Source: Mesorhizobium loti (GTDB taxonomy: Bacteria; Pseudomonadota; Alphaproteobacteria; Rhizobiales; Rhizobiaceae). Taken from it: a stretch of DNA of 64,000 nt. The notes beneath the pieces are model-generated. The model did no database searches, had not been told where the DNA came from, and was given only the letters and a program-made list of their open reading frames with translations. The position numbers and the translations under genes are program-made. The DNA lies in contig AP017605.1 in the NCBI GenBank assembly GCA_002356515.1, positions 1,240,001-1,304,000 of the forward strand, in the 5' to 3' direction. Positions 26,040 through 35,476 of this stretch are shown here, piece after piece. How positions within the stretch are numbered: the first letter of the stretch is position 1; the number at the start of each line of letters is the position of its first letter.

Positions 26040-28355
26040 CTACTTCGGCAGCGCGTAGGCCATCACATAATCCCCCGGCTTGGTGCCGACCGAGCCGTGG
26101 CCGCCGGCGACGATGACCACGAACTGGCGCCCGTCGGCGACCGTATAGGTCATTGGCGTCGATTGCCCGCCGGCAGGCAGCCGTGCCCGCCACAGCTGCT
26201 TGCCTGATGTCAGGTCATAGGCGCGCAGATAGTCGTCGACCGCGGCACCCAGGAAGGCGACACCGCCGGCGGTGATCATCGGCCCGCCAATGCCGGGTAC
26301 GCCGACCTTCAGCGGCAGCGGCAATGGCGTCATGTCGTAGACGGTGCCGTTGCGGTGCTTGTAGGCGATCGTGCCGGTCCTGAGATCGACGCCCGCGACA
26401 TAACCCCAGGGCGGCGCCTGGCAGGGAATGCCGAGCGGCGACAGGAACGGTCCCATCACCACCGCATAGGGCGCGCCTTCATTGCGGTTCAGCCCCTGCT
26501 CGCTGCCGCGCCCTTCATCCGGCGGTGGCACCTGGTCGCGCGGAATGAGCTGCGACTTGAACGCCAGGTAGGTCGGCATGCCGAACATCACCTGCCGCAC
26601 CGGATCAACCGCCACGCCACCCCAGTTGAAGGTACCGAAATTGCCGGGATAGATCAGCGATCCCTGCAGCGAGGGCGGCGTGTAGCGGCCTTCATAGCGC
26701 AATTTGTGGAAGGCGATGCGGCAAGCCAGCTGGTCGAACATGGTGATGCCCCACATATCGGCATCGGTCAGCGGCTTCGGGTTGAAGGAGAGATCGGACG
26801 AAGGCTGCGTCGGCGAGGCCTTGTCGCCCTCGATGGCACCACCGGGCGCCGGCACTTCCTTGACCGCGATCACCGGATCGCCAGTGCGTCGGTCGAGCAC
26901 ATAGAGATCGCCCTGCTTGGTCGGCCCGACCAGCGCGGGCACGACCGAACCGTCGGCCTTGGTGATGTCGATCAGGCTCGGCTGCGCAGGCACATCCATG
27001 TCCCAGAGGTCGTGATGCACGGTCTGCCGCACCCATTTCAACTGCCCGGTGTTGAGGTCGAGCGCGGTGATCGAGGAGGAGAATTTCTCGACATTGGCGC
27101 TGCGCCCGGCGCCAAGCTGGTCCGGCGTCTGGTTGCCGAGCGGCACGTAGAGCAAACCGAGCTTCTCGTCGGCGCTCGGCGTCGACCACATGTTGGGCGA
27201 GTTGGCGGTGTAGGTCTGGCCGGCCGGCAGCGGCGTCGTCTGGTCCGGATTGCCGGAATCCCAGTTCCAGATCAGCTTGCCGGTGGCCGCATCATAGGCG
27301 CGGATGACGCCTGACGGCTCCTGCGTCGAATAATTGTCGTTGACGGCGCCCCCGACGATAATCTTGCCACCCGCGATCAGCGGTGCCGAGGTCGAGTAAT
27401 AGTAGCCCGACTTCGGGTATGGCATGCCGGTCAAAAGGTTCAGCGTGCCACCCTCGGCGAAGGCGGGACAGACCTGGCCGTTGGCAGCGTCGAGCGCGAT
27501 CAGCCGCGCATCCGACGTCGGCAGGTAGACGCGGGTCGCGCAGGGCTGCCCGGCGGCGCCGGCGGCATCGGCATAATAGGACACGCCGCGGCAGGTCTGG
27601 TGCTGGCGGTCCTTGTCGAGCTTGATCTTGGGATCATAGCGCCATTTCTCCTTGCCGGTCGCGGCATCGACCGCGATGGCGAAATTGTGCGGCGTGCAGA
27701 TGTAGAGCGTGTCGCCGATTTTCAGCGGCGTCACCTGATAGGTGGTCTCGCCGACGTCGTCCGGTCCCTTCACGTCGCCGGTGCGGTAGGTCCAGGCCGG
27801 TTGCAGATTGGCGACATTGTCCGGCGTGATCTGGTCGAGCGGCGAATAGCGCTGGCCGAACTGGGTGCGGCCGTAATAGTGCCACTCGCCTGCCGGCACA
27901 TCATTGCCGAGATTGGCGTTGGGGATCACCTTGTCGGTGTCGAGCGCGCCGGCGATGTCCTTCGGGTCCGTCGTCATCGAATAGCCGGCCACCGCCAGCG
28001 AGGCCAGCACGGCGAGGATCAGCGGTGCGCGCCCGTCAGGACCGGCAAGGCCGCGCCGCGCCCATGGCGTCAGCAGCCACAGCGCCACCAGAACGATGAT
28101 GCCGCCGCGCGGACCGAGTTCCCACCAGTCGAAGCCGGTTTCCCAGACCGCCCAGGCCAGCGTGCCGATCACGATCGCCGCGTAGAGCCACAGCGCCGTG
28201 GAGCGGCGCCGGTAAAGCAGCCAGGCAGCGATCAGGAAGGCCAGGCCGACGACGATGTAGTACCAGCTGCCGCCCAGCGAGGCCAGCCAGATGCCGCCCG
28301 CGCCGAGCGTCAGGCCGAGGAGAAAGAGGATGAGGGAGGTTATGGTGACAGCCAA
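26040..28355 (-). CDS. Membrane-bound PQQ-dependent dehydrogenase (glucose/quinate/shikimate family)
   Basis: A 771-residue quinoprotein that oxidises a sugar or cyclic polyol in the periplasm and passes electrons to ubiquinone. The N-terminal 140 residues hold about five membrane helices; the rest is an eight-bladed propeller with tryptophan-docking blades (e.g. GEWHYYGRTQFGQRYSPLDQI) and PQQ/Ca motifs (WDMDVPAQP, GTFNWGGVAVDP). The start is taken as TTG 28355, with AAGGAG seven bases upstream, giving MAVTITSLIL; a longer frame starting at 28529 lacks this support. No pqq synthesis genes are in the window. Confidence 0.9.
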   Translation of the reverse strand: MAVTITSLILFLLGLTLGAGGIWLASLGGSWYYIVVGLAFLIAAWLLYRRRSTALWLYAAIVIGTLAWAVWETGFDWWELGPRGGIIVLVALWLLTPWARRGLAGPDGRAPLILAVLASLAVAGYSMTTDPKDIAGALDTDKVIPNANLGNDVPAGEWHYYGRTQFGQRYSPLDQITPDNVANLQPAWTYRTGDVKGPDDVGETTYQVTPLKIGDTLYICTPHNFAIAVDAATGKEKWRYDPKIKLDKDRQHQTCRGVSYYADAAGAAGQPCATRVYLPTSDARLIALDAANGQVCPAFAEGGTLNLLTGMPYPKSGYYYSTSAPLIAGGKIIVGGAVNDNYSTQEPSGVIRAYDAATGKLIWNWDSGNPDQTTPLPAGQTYTANSPNMWSTPSADEKLGLLYVPLGNQTPDQLGAGRSANVEKFSSSITALDLNTGQLKWVRQTVHHDLWDMDVPAQPSLIDITKADGSVVPALVGPTKQGDLYVLDRRTGDPVIAVKEVPAPGGAIEGDKASPTQPSSDLSFNPKPLTDADMWGITMFDQLACRIAFHKLRYEGRYTPPSLQGSLIYPGNFGTFNWGGVAVDPVRQVMFGMPTYLAFKSQLIPRDQVPPPDEGRGSEQGLNRNEGAPYAVVMGPFLSPLGIPCQAPPWGYVAGVDLRTGTIAYKHRNGTVYDMTPLPLPLKVGVPGIGGPMITAGGVAFLGAAVDDYLRAYDLTSGKQLWRARLPAGGQSTPMTYTVADGRQFVVIVAGGHGSVGTKPGDYVMAYALPK

Positions 28356-28550
28356 GATGATACTCCTTCGACTGTTGCGCGCTCGCGCGGCCATGGGCGA
28401 CCCGGCGCACCGTTCCTGCCCTCGGTCCAGCTTTCTCCCGCCTGCCCCGCCTGTCAAGCTGACCCACACGCCAAGGTGGCAATTCATCTTGCCTGCATCA
28501 GGGTTTTCCAGCAGTCTCCATTGGATCATCTCTGCCGTGGAGCAAGCAAA

Positions 28551-29387
28551 ATGCCGTCATTCCTTCCGCCGCTGACGCGCATGGCGCTTGTGCTCTACTG
28601 CCTCGTGCCGCTCATCGCTGGCACTGTGGCCGCGCCGGCTCAGACAATCAGCGAGATCAACAAGGCGAATGGCTTTCACGAGATGCTGATGGGCATTGGC
28701 CCGGGTTTCACCGCGGCCGTGAAATCGGCGCCGGGAACGCCGGTGCAAAAAGTCCAGGACGCCCTTGCCGCCGCCATGGAAGGTGCCTTTGACCCGAACA
28801 AGATGGAGACGGCTATCGAAGCGCGAATGGCGGACAAACTGAGCGCCAAGGACCTGTCCGACCTCGCTGCTTTCTATGCTTCGCCCTTGGGCAAACAGGT
28901 CACCGCGCTGGAGATCCAGGCTGCCGCACCGGAAACGAGAGAGGCCAAGAAGATCGAGGGCGCCAAAATCCTCGGCGAGCTTGCTTCCAGGGATCCGGCC
29001 AGGCTCGCACTTTACAGGAAGATGATGGACGATATCAGCGCCGTCGACACCGGCGAAGCCGTCGCCTTGAACATGGGCTATGCGATGCTCACCGAAATGC
29101 TGGGCGCGGCCGGAAAGCCCCTGCCCGACGACCAGGTCATGGCCCTGCTGCGCAAACAAACCGAAGGGCTTCGCCGTGACATCGACAGCGATGCCATGGA
29201 ATCTGCAGCCTATATCTACCGGGATATGTCGATGGCCGACCTGAAGCTCTATGAGGCTTTCCTGGCCTCACCCGCCGGCGGCCGCTATTACGACCAGATG
29301 CAGGTCGCGCTCGGCGCGGTGATGACGGACGAGGCGCGCTCCTTCGGCCATCGATTCTTCGTCGCCCTCGGTTACCGCAAGGCTTGA
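28551..29387 (+). CDS. DUF2059 domain protein, secreted
   Basis: A 278-residue protein with a Sec signal peptide (residues about 8-30, ending AAPAQT) and two helical DUF2059-type segments: LSAKDLSDLAAFYASPLGKQV (about residues 100-120) and MSMADLKLYEAFLASPAGGRYYDQM near the end. Function is unknown; members are periplasmic. The ATG at 28551 has GGAG eight bases upstream and is the only start that gives a signal peptide, although the frame is open far upstream. Divergent from the PQQ dehydrogenase. Confidence 0.85.
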   Translation: MPSFLPPLTRMALVLYCLVPLIAGTVAAPAQTISEINKANGFHEMLMGIGPGFTAAVKSAPGTPVQKVQDALAAAMEGAFDPNKMETAIEARMADKLSAKDLSDLAAFYASPLGKQVTALEIQAAAPETREAKKIEGAKILGELASRDPARLALYRKMMDDISAVDTGEAVALNMGYAMLTEMLGAAGKPLPDDQVMALLRKQTEGLRRDIDSDAMESAAYIYRDMSMADLKLYEAFLASPAGGRYYDQMQVALGAVMTDEARSFGHRFFVALGYRKA

Positions 29388-29469
29388 ACGGTCGTATCCG
29401 GCACTTTTACCCAGAACAAAACGTAGACAGTTCTGGTCTTTCCCCACCGAATCACTACATTCGGGGGAG

Positions 29470-32139
29470 ATGTCCGGCTTTTCGGAAGACATGCCCTTTT
29501 TCGACGAACCCAATGCGCGGCCCACGGCCCCGTCGGGTATTGCCGCGCGCGCCATGGCTGCCCGCGGCGGCCAGAACAGCGCGCCCGATTATCTGAAGGG
29601 ACTCAACCCCGAACAAAGGCTGGCGGTGGAGACCACCGAGGGCCCGGTTCTGGTGCTGGCCGGGGCCGGCACCGGCAAGACCCGTGTGCTCACCACCCGC
29701 ATCGCCCACATCCTCGCCACCGGCAAGGCCTTCCCGTCGCAGATCCTGGCCGTCACCTTCACCAACAAGGCCGCGCGCGAGATGAAGCAGCGCATCGGCA
29801 TCCTGATCGGTGAAGGCAATGTCGAGGGCATGCCGTGGCTCGGCACCTTCCACTCGATCGGCGTGAAGCTGTTGCGCCGTCATGCCGAACTTGCCGGCTT
29901 GCGTTCCGACTTCACCATCCTCGACACCGACGATGTCATCAGGCTGATCAAGCAGCTGATCCAGGCCGAGGGCCTCGACGACAAGCGCTGGCCGGCCAAG
30001 CAGTTCGCGCAGATGATCGACGGCTGGAAAAACAAGGGCCAAGGCCCGGCCGATATCGCCGAGGGCGACGCGCGCAGCTTCGCCAACGGCAAGGGCCGCG
30101 AGCTCTACAAGGCCTATCAGGAGCGTCTGCAGACGCTGAACGCCTGCGATTTCGGCGACCTGCTCTGCCACCCGATCCGCATCTTCCGCGCCAATCCGGA
30201 CGTGCTGAAGGACTATCACCGGCGCTTCAAATACATCCTTGTCGACGAATACCAGGACACCAACACCGCCCAATACATGTGGCTGCGGCTTTTGGCGCAA
30301 AGACCTACCTCCCCCTCGATGGGGGAGGTCGCGCCGCGGAGCGGCGCGGGTGGGGGTGGCAGCGCCGGCGCCAGTCACCCCTCCCCGTCGCTTCGCGACG
30401 ACCCTCCCCATCAAGGGGAGGGTAAAGCGCGATCGACCGAAACTCGCGCCACTGTCAACATCTGCTGCGTCGGCGATGACGACCAGTCGATCTATGGCTG
30501 GCGCGGCGCCGAGGTCGACAACATCCTGCGCTTCGACAAGGATTTCCCGGGCGCCACCATCATCCGGCTGGAGCGCAACTACCGCTCCACCGCGCACATC
30601 CTTGGCGCCGCCTCCCACCTCATCGCCCACAATGAAGGCCGTTTCGGCAAGACGCTGTTCACCGACCGCAACGATCCCGAAGACGGCAAGGTCAATGTCC
30701 ACGCCGCCTGGGATTCCGAGGAGGAAGCCCGCGCCATCGGCGAGACCATCGAGGCCTATCAGCGCCAGAAGCACAATCTCAACGACATGGCGATCCTGGT
30801 GCGCGCGTCTTTCCAGATGCGCGCCTTCGAGGATCGCTTCATCACGCTCGGCCTCAACTACCGCGTCATCGGCGGCCCGCGCTTCTACGAGCGCATGGAA
30901 ATCCGTGACGCGCTGGCCTTCTTCCGTGTCGTCGCCAACAGTGGCGACGACCTCGCCTTCGAGCGCATCGTCAATGTGCCGAAGCGCGGGCTGGGCGAAG
31001 CCACCATCCGCCAGATCCACGACACGGCGCGTGCGCTGCGCATCCCGATGCTGGAGGCCGCTGGCAACCTTGCCGAAAGCGACGAGTTGAAGCCGAAACC
31101 GCGCGCGGCGCTGCGCGAAGTCGCCGCCAACTTCGAACGCTGGCAGAAGGCGCTGGAAACCAAGCCGCACACCGAGCTCGCCGAGACCATTCTCGAGGAG
31201 AGCGGCTATACGGACATGTGGAAGAACGACCGTTCGGCCGAAGCGCCGGGCCGGCTGGAAAACCTCAAGGAACTGATCCGCTCGATGGAGGAGTACGAGT
31301 CGCTGCGCTCCTTCCTCGAACACGTGGCGCTGGTCATGGATGCCGAGCAGAATGCCGGACAGGACGCCGTCTCCATCATGACGCTGCATTCAGCCAAAGG
31401 CCTCGAATTCGAGACGGTTTTTCTCCCCGGCTGGGAGGAAGGCCTGTTTCCCCACCAGCGCGCGCTTGACGAAGGCGGCCGCTCCGGGCTGGAGGAAGAA
31501 CGGCGCCTCGCCTATGTCGGCCTGACGCGGGCCAAGAAGAACCTGCATCTGTGGTTCGTCTCCAACCGCCTCATCCATGGCCTCTGGCAATCGACCATCC
31601 CGTCGCGCTTCCTCGAAGAACTGCCGGAATCCCATGTCGAGATCGCCGAAAGCGGCAATTCCTATGGCGGCTACGGCAATCCCTATGGCGGCGGCTCCTT
31701 CGCATCGGGCCGTGGCGGCCGGCAGAATCCGTATGGCGCCTCGCGCTTCGACAATGTCGGCGCCAACACCGAAAAATCCGGCGCCTTCTCCAACACCTAT
31801 TCGACGCCCGGCTGGCAGCGCGCGCAGGCCAACCGCACCGAAGCGACCGACCGCAACTGGGGCACGCGCTCCGGCCATCAGGTCGAGCGCATCGGCTATG
31901 GCGAAACCGACAGCGGCTACGGCGCCGGCCGCACAAGCGTAAAGGGCCGCACCATCGATGGCGAGCTGGTCGCCAAATCCGTCTCCGACACGCCCTCCGC
32001 CTTCAGCGTCGGCGACCGCGTCTTCCACCAGAAATTCGGCAACGGCAACATCTCCGCCATCGAAGGCAACAAGCTGACCATCGACTTCGACAAGGCCGGC
32101 CAGAAACGCGTGCTGGACGGGTTTGTGGCTGCGGTGTGA
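29470..32139 (+). CDS. uvrD: ATP-dependent DNA helicase UvrD/PcrA with an inserted segment
   Basis: An 889-residue superfamily 1A helicase for nucleotide excision and mismatch repair. Motif I GAGTGKTRV is near residue 70, motif II VDEYQDTN near 258, motif III GDDDQSIYGWRGA near 335, then ERNYRS, TLHSAKGLEF and the VGLTRAKKNL motif, with a Gly-rich tail. Between motifs II and III there are about 45 extra residues; E. coli UvrD has about 30 residues in all there. These come from an in-frame palindromic element (30307-30423). GGGGGAG abuts the ATG at 29470, so ATG 29500 may also be used. Confidence 0.93.
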   Translation: MSGFSEDMPFFDEPNARPTAPSGIAARAMAARGGQNSAPDYLKGLNPEQRLAVETTEGPVLVLAGAGTGKTRVLTTRIAHILATGKAFPSQILAVTFTNKAAREMKQRIGILIGEGNVEGMPWLGTFHSIGVKLLRRHAELAGLRSDFTILDTDDVIRLIKQLIQAEGLDDKRWPAKQFAQMIDGWKNKGQGPADIAEGDARSFANGKGRELYKAYQERLQTLNACDFGDLLCHPIRIFRANPDVLKDYHRRFKYILVDEYQDTNTAQYMWLRLLAQRPTSPSMGEVAPRSGAGGGGSAGASHPSPSLRDDPPHQGEGKARSTETRATVNICCVGDDDQSIYGWRGAEVDNILRFDKDFPGATIIRLERNYRSTAHILGAASHLIAHNEGRFGKTLFTDRNDPEDGKVNVHAAWDSEEEARAIGETIEAYQRQKHNLNDMAILVRASFQMRAFEDRFITLGLNYRVIGGPRFYERMEIRDALAFFRVVANSGDDLAFERIVNVPKRGLGEATIRQIHDTARALRIPMLEAAGNLAESDELKPKPRAALREVAANFERWQKALETKPHTELAETILEESGYTDMWKNDRSAEAPGRLENLKELIRSMEEYESLRSFLEHVALVMDAEQNAGQDAVSIMTLHSAKGLEFETVFLPGWEEGLFPHQRALDEGGRSGLEEERRLAYVGLTRAKKNLHLWFVSNRLIHGLWQSTIPSRFLEELPESHVEIAESGNSYGGYGNPYGGGSFASGRGGRQNPYGASRFDNVGANTEKSGAFSNTYSTPGWQRAQANRTEATDRNWGTRSGHQVERIGYGETDSGYGAGRTSVKGRTIDGELVAKSVSDTPSAFSVGDRVFHQKFGNGNISAIEGNKLTIDFDKAGQKRVLDGFVAAV
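30307..30423. repeat. Intragenic palindromic element inside uvrD (117 bp, 39 codons)
   Basis: The element has dyad symmetry about position 30365. End hairpins are ACCTCCCCC/GGGGGAGGT (30307-30329) and ACCCTCCCC/GGGGAGGGT (30401-30423). Inner hairpins are CGCGCCGC/GCGGCGCG (30330-30348) and CGTCGC/GCGACG (30386-30400). The centre is GCGCCGGCGC. Its length is a multiple of three and no stop is introduced in the uvrD frame. It resembles rhizobial intergenic mosaic elements in build and Rickettsia palindromic elements in being translated. Confidence 0.85.
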
Positions 32140-32204
32140 GCCGCCGCTTGTCCCGTTGTCCTACAAGCGATCACTTTCTCATTCTCTGATAGAGCCCTCC
32201 CTGC

Positions 32205-32392
32205 CTTCGTCATCCACGGGCGAAGCAGGAGCGAAGCTCCGTCGCGGAGACCCGAGGATCCATGCCGTGACCTTGGCCGTGGAACGCAGCGGAGCAGAAT
32301 TCTGGACCGTGGTGATGCGTTGGAGTCCCGGCATGGATCCTCGGGTCTGCGCTGCGTCGCTTCGCTCCTTGCTCCGCCCGTGGATGACGAAG
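32205..32392. repeat. 188-bp long imperfect inverted repeat (MITE-like)
   Basis: Arms of about 64 bases (32205-32267 and 32329-32392) match in inverted orientation with few mismatches, from CTTCGTCATCCACGGGCG inward to CCCGAGGATCCATGCCG. The apex is CAGAATTCTG near 32300. It fills most of the 305-bp gap between uvrD and the ABC permease, with which it is convergent. No open frame or transposase is present. Confidence 0.85.
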
Positions 32393-32444
32393 CGACGGAC
32401 GTCTGTCGCAATCGTCAAGGCACGCGGCCCGTCAACGAAACGCC

Positions 32445-33491
32445 TCACCGATACCGTGCCTGGTTCCACTTATGGCCGAGCAGCGACAGGATGATGATCA
32501 GCCCGTTGAAGAACTGCACGTAAAAGCCGCTCAACCCCGCTGCCACGACGCCGGTCTGAATGAACGACACAGTGACCGCGCCGATGGCGCCGCCGGCAAC
32601 CGTGCCGATGCCGCCCCAGGTCGGGGTGCCGCCGACGAACACCGAGGCCAGCACCGGCAGCAGATAGCCGTCGCCGGCCGTCGGCCACCAGGTGAAGTTG
32701 ATCATCACCGAGAACGTGCCGGCGATCGCAGCGCCGATGCCGACGAAGACGAACACTTTCACCCGCACCCGCTTGACGTCGATGCCCATCTGCTGGGCGC
32801 TGTCGGGATTGTCGCCGACCACCTTCACCTGCGCGCCGAAGCGGTGCCTGTTGTAGAGCATCGCCGAGAGCACGACGAAGGCGATGGCCCAGAAGATCTG
32901 CACCGGAATGCCGTAAACCTGGCTGGAGAAGATCTTGTAGGCCGGGCTGCCAGCAAGGCCGGTCAGCGCCATCGACTTGCCTTCGTTGATGATCTGGATC
33001 AGGCCACGCAGCAAGAAGTTCATGCCGAGCGTGGCGATCAGCGACGACAGCCCGCCATAGACGACCAGCGAGCCGACGAGGAAGCCTAGCAGAATGCCGG
33101 TGAGAACAGCCGCCGCAATGCCGAGGAACGGATTGTAGCCGGCCTGCACCACCAGCGCGAAGACCCAGGAGGCAAAACCCATCGTCGCCGGAAACGACAG
33201 GTCGATCTCGCCGCAAGTGACGACGAAGACCAGCGGCACCACCACGAACAGCGCAACAGGCAGCGTCGTCAGCACCGAACTGTAGAGGTACCAGGTGGTG
33301 AACACGGTCGGGTTGGCGATCATGAACACCGCCATCATGACGACGAACACGGCGAGCGTGCCGAGCGAGGCGCGGTTGTCGAGGATGAAGCCGCGCAGCC
33401 AATGGTCGGATGGGTGTTTCCACTCTTTGCGGGCGGATCCGCCATGCGCGCTGAGAGGACTTTCGAGATCGGGTTCCATGGTCTTGCTCAT
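32445..33491 (-). CDS. Sugar-type ABC transporter permease
   Basis: A 348-residue RbsC-like permease (BPD_transp_2 family) with about ten helices; the motif GFASWVFALVV and the VGDNPDSAQQMGIDVKRVRV loop are typical. It is the last gene of a leftward operon and overlaps the ATPase gene by 4 bp. Together with the ATPase and binding protein upstream it imports a sugar or polyol. The substrate is not readable from sequence, but the accompanying isomerase and dehydrogenase suggest a cyclitol, pentose or rare sugar. Confidence 0.92.
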   Translation of the reverse strand: MSKTMEPDLESPLSAHGGSARKEWKHPSDHWLRGFILDNRASLGTLAVFVVMMAVFMIANPTVFTTWYLYSSVLTTLPVALFVVVPLVFVVTCGEIDLSFPATMGFASWVFALVVQAGYNPFLGIAAAVLTGILLGFLVGSLVVYGGLSSLIATLGMNFLLRGLIQIINEGKSMALTGLAGSPAYKIFSSQVYGIPVQIFWAIAFVVLSAMLYNRHRFGAQVKVVGDNPDSAQQMGIDVKRVRVKVFVFVGIGAAIAGTFSVMINFTWWPTAGDGYLLPVLASVFVGGTPTWGGIGTVAGGAIGAVTVSFIQTGVVAAGLSGFYVQFFNGLIIILSLLGHKWNQARYR

Positions 33492-34285
33492 CGCACTCGC
33501 TGCTCCGCTTCGACGGCCTCGTGCAGTCCGGCCAATCCGCCGGGATGCGCGACGTCTTCCATGAAATTGATCAACTCTTCCGCCGACTTGACCGCGCTGC
33601 GGTCGGCGGTCAGCGCCACCTTGCCGCGATCGAGCACCACGAAGCGGTCGGCGATGTCGAAGACATGATGGATATTGTGGCCGATGAACAGGATTGAGCG
33701 GCCGCTCGCCCGCACCTGGCGCACGAAATGGAACACCTTGGCGGTCTCGGTCAGCGACAGCGCCGTTGTCGGCTCGTCGAGGATGATCAGCTCGGCCTGC
33801 TTGTAGATGGCGCGCGCGATCGCCACGCCCTGGCGTTCGCCGCCCGAGAGCTGGCCGACGATCGAGTGCGGCGTGAACACTTTCGAGGTGAAGCCGATCT
33901 CGCGCATCAGCCGGCTCGCCTCCTCGATCTCCTTGTTGACCTTCAGCCAGCCCATGAAGCCGGTCAACTCGCGGCCCATGAAGATGTTGCGCACGATGGT
34001 CTGCTGCACCGCCAGCGCCCGGTCCTGGAACACCGTCTCGATGCCGGCATCGCGCGAGCGCGCCGCACTCCAGCCGCTCACCGGTCTGTCGCGCACGAGG
34101 ATCTCGCCGCTGGTCGGCCTGACCACGCCGGACAGGATCTTGATCAGCGTCGACTTGCCGGCGCCATTGTCGCCGATCAGGCCGACCACCTCGCCGCGGT
34201 CGACGCTGAGATCGACGCCGCCCAACGCATAGACCTGACCATAGGACTTCTTGATATCGCGCAGTTCGATGATGCGCTCGGCCAT
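33488..34285 (-). CDS. Sugar-type ABC transporter ATP-binding protein
   Basis: A 265-residue single-domain ATPase with Walker A GDNGAGKST, signature LSGGERQGVAIARA, Walker B LIILDEPTTALS and an H-loop GHNIHHVF. Most RbsA-type ATPases are duplicated (about 500 residues); this belongs to the half-size FrcA-type form that works as a dimer. Coupled by 4 bp to the permease; 87 bp downstream of the binding-protein gene. Confidence 0.93.
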   Translation of the reverse strand: MAERIIELRDIKKSYGQVYALGGVDLSVDRGEVVGLIGDNGAGKSTLIKILSGVVRPTSGEILVRDRPVSGWSAARSRDAGIETVFQDRALAVQQTIVRNIFMGRELTGFMGWLKVNKEIEEASRLMREIGFTSKVFTPHSIVGQLSGGERQGVAIARAIYKQAELIILDEPTTALSLTETAKVFHFVRQVRASGRSILFIGHNIHHVFDIADRFVVLDRGKVALTADRSAVKSAEELINFMEDVAHPGGLAGLHEAVEAEQRVR

Positions 34286-34372
34286 CGGATCCTCGCTTTT
34301 CGTTGTCGCATGCCGGCCTGTTCGCCGGCGGTCCTGCCGGCCGGGATTGGCCCGGCCGGCAGCCTTGGGAGG

Positions 34373-35380
34373 TCAGCGCAGCGCCTGCTTGGCGAGCTCT
34401 GAGACGATCTCATAGTTCTGCGGCGTGACGAAGCCCGCGCCAGTGTCGACATTCATCGGCGCCAGCCCCAGCACCACTTGCTGGCAGAGGCTGAGGATCG
34501 GCAGATAGCCCTGCATGAACGGCTGCTGGTCGGCCGTCAGCTGCACCCAGCCGCCCTTGAAACCCTCGACGATCTGCGGGCTGGTGTCGAAGCCGAAGTT
34601 GAAGATATCGCCCGGCTTCCGGCCCGCCGCCTGCATATAGGTCGGCACATTGCCGAGCATCTGCCCGCCGGGATAGCCGACCGCCTTGACATTGGGATTG
34701 TTGAGCAAGGCCGCGGTGATCACCGGGATGGCGAGATTCGGATCGGCTGCCCACTCGGGTACAGAATTGATTTGAACGACATCGACGCCGGCCTCTTTCA
34801 ATGCGGCGACCGTCCCACGCTCGCGTGCGCCCCGGCTCTCATTGTCGAAAGGGCCGATCATGATCGCCTTGTCACCGGATTTCAGTCCGGCCAGCTTGAA
34901 CGCCTCGGCGCCGAGCGCGCGGCCCTGCTGCTCCTGCTGGGCGCCGACATAGCCGCCGCCGAACGCCGCCGTCACCTTCGGCACCGGCACGTTCTGGTAC
35001 ATCATCTTGATGCCGTCCTTATGCGCCTGCTCGGCCAGCGGCATGATCGCGTCGTCGCCGGGATGGCCCATCATGGCGATGCCGCCGGGCTTGACCGCGA
35101 CCGCCTCGCGCAATTGCTGCACCATTTTCTCGACGTCCCAGCCCGAGAAGATGTAGTCGACCTTCGGCCCGAGATCGGCCGCCGCCTGCTTGGCGCCATT
35201 ATAGACGATGGTGCCGAAAGCGTCGCCCTCGGCGCCGCCGACGAAGAAGCGGATATGAACGTCCTTGCACCACTGCGCGTCGAGCGCCCGTGCCGGCAAG
35301 GTCGAGATGGCGGCGCAGAGCGCCGTGGCGGCGGCCATGACGGTCGTGCGCAGAAGTGTCGTTCTGATCGCTATGCTCAT
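34373..35380 (-). CDS. Periplasmic sugar-binding protein of ABC importer
   Basis: A 335-residue peripla_BP_4 family receptor with a signal peptide (hydrophobic residues about 10-31, cleavage near PARA). Recognisable segments are IRFFVGGAEGDAFGTIVYNGAKQAA near the mature N-terminus, PGGIAMMGHP and VKAVGYPGGQMLG, as in ribose and fructose receptors. It binds the substrate of the importer encoded downstream. The 87-bp gap to the ATPase gene contains a GC-rich inverted repeat (TGCCGGCC / GGCCGGCA near 34312-34363) that could stabilise the upstream message and raise receptor levels. Confidence 0.92.
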   Translation of the reverse strand: MSIAIRTTLLRTTVMAAATALCAAISTLPARALDAQWCKDVHIRFFVGGAEGDAFGTIVYNGAKQAAADLGPKVDYIFSGWDVEKMVQQLREAVAVKPGGIAMMGHPGDDAIMPLAEQAHKDGIKMMYQNVPVPKVTAAFGGGYVGAQQEQQGRALGAEAFKLAGLKSGDKAIMIGPFDNESRGARERGTVAALKEAGVDVVQINSVPEWAADPNLAIPVITAALLNNPNVKAVGYPGGQMLGNVPTYMQAAGRKPGDIFNFGFDTSPQIVEGFKGGWVQLTADQQPFMQGYLPILSLCQQVVLGLAPMNVDTGAGFVTPQNYEIVSELAKQALR

Positions 35381-35476
35381 GCACTTGTCCTCCCATTGTT
35401 TCCCTCGGCAGCCGAGGGGCTTTGACGATTTGCTGGCATTGGCACTCGACGGCCGGCTCCTCCCGCCGGCCTTCCA

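Noticed and set aside
27600..28550. Long upstream extension of the DUF2059 frame
   Set aside because: It runs antisense through the PQQ dehydrogenase gene; only the ATG at 28551 gives a signal peptide and has a ribosome-binding site.
29455..31389. Open frame of about 640 codons on the - strand opposite uvrD
   Set aside because: Shadow of a confidently identified helicase gene; composition is typical of reverse-strand G+C artefacts.
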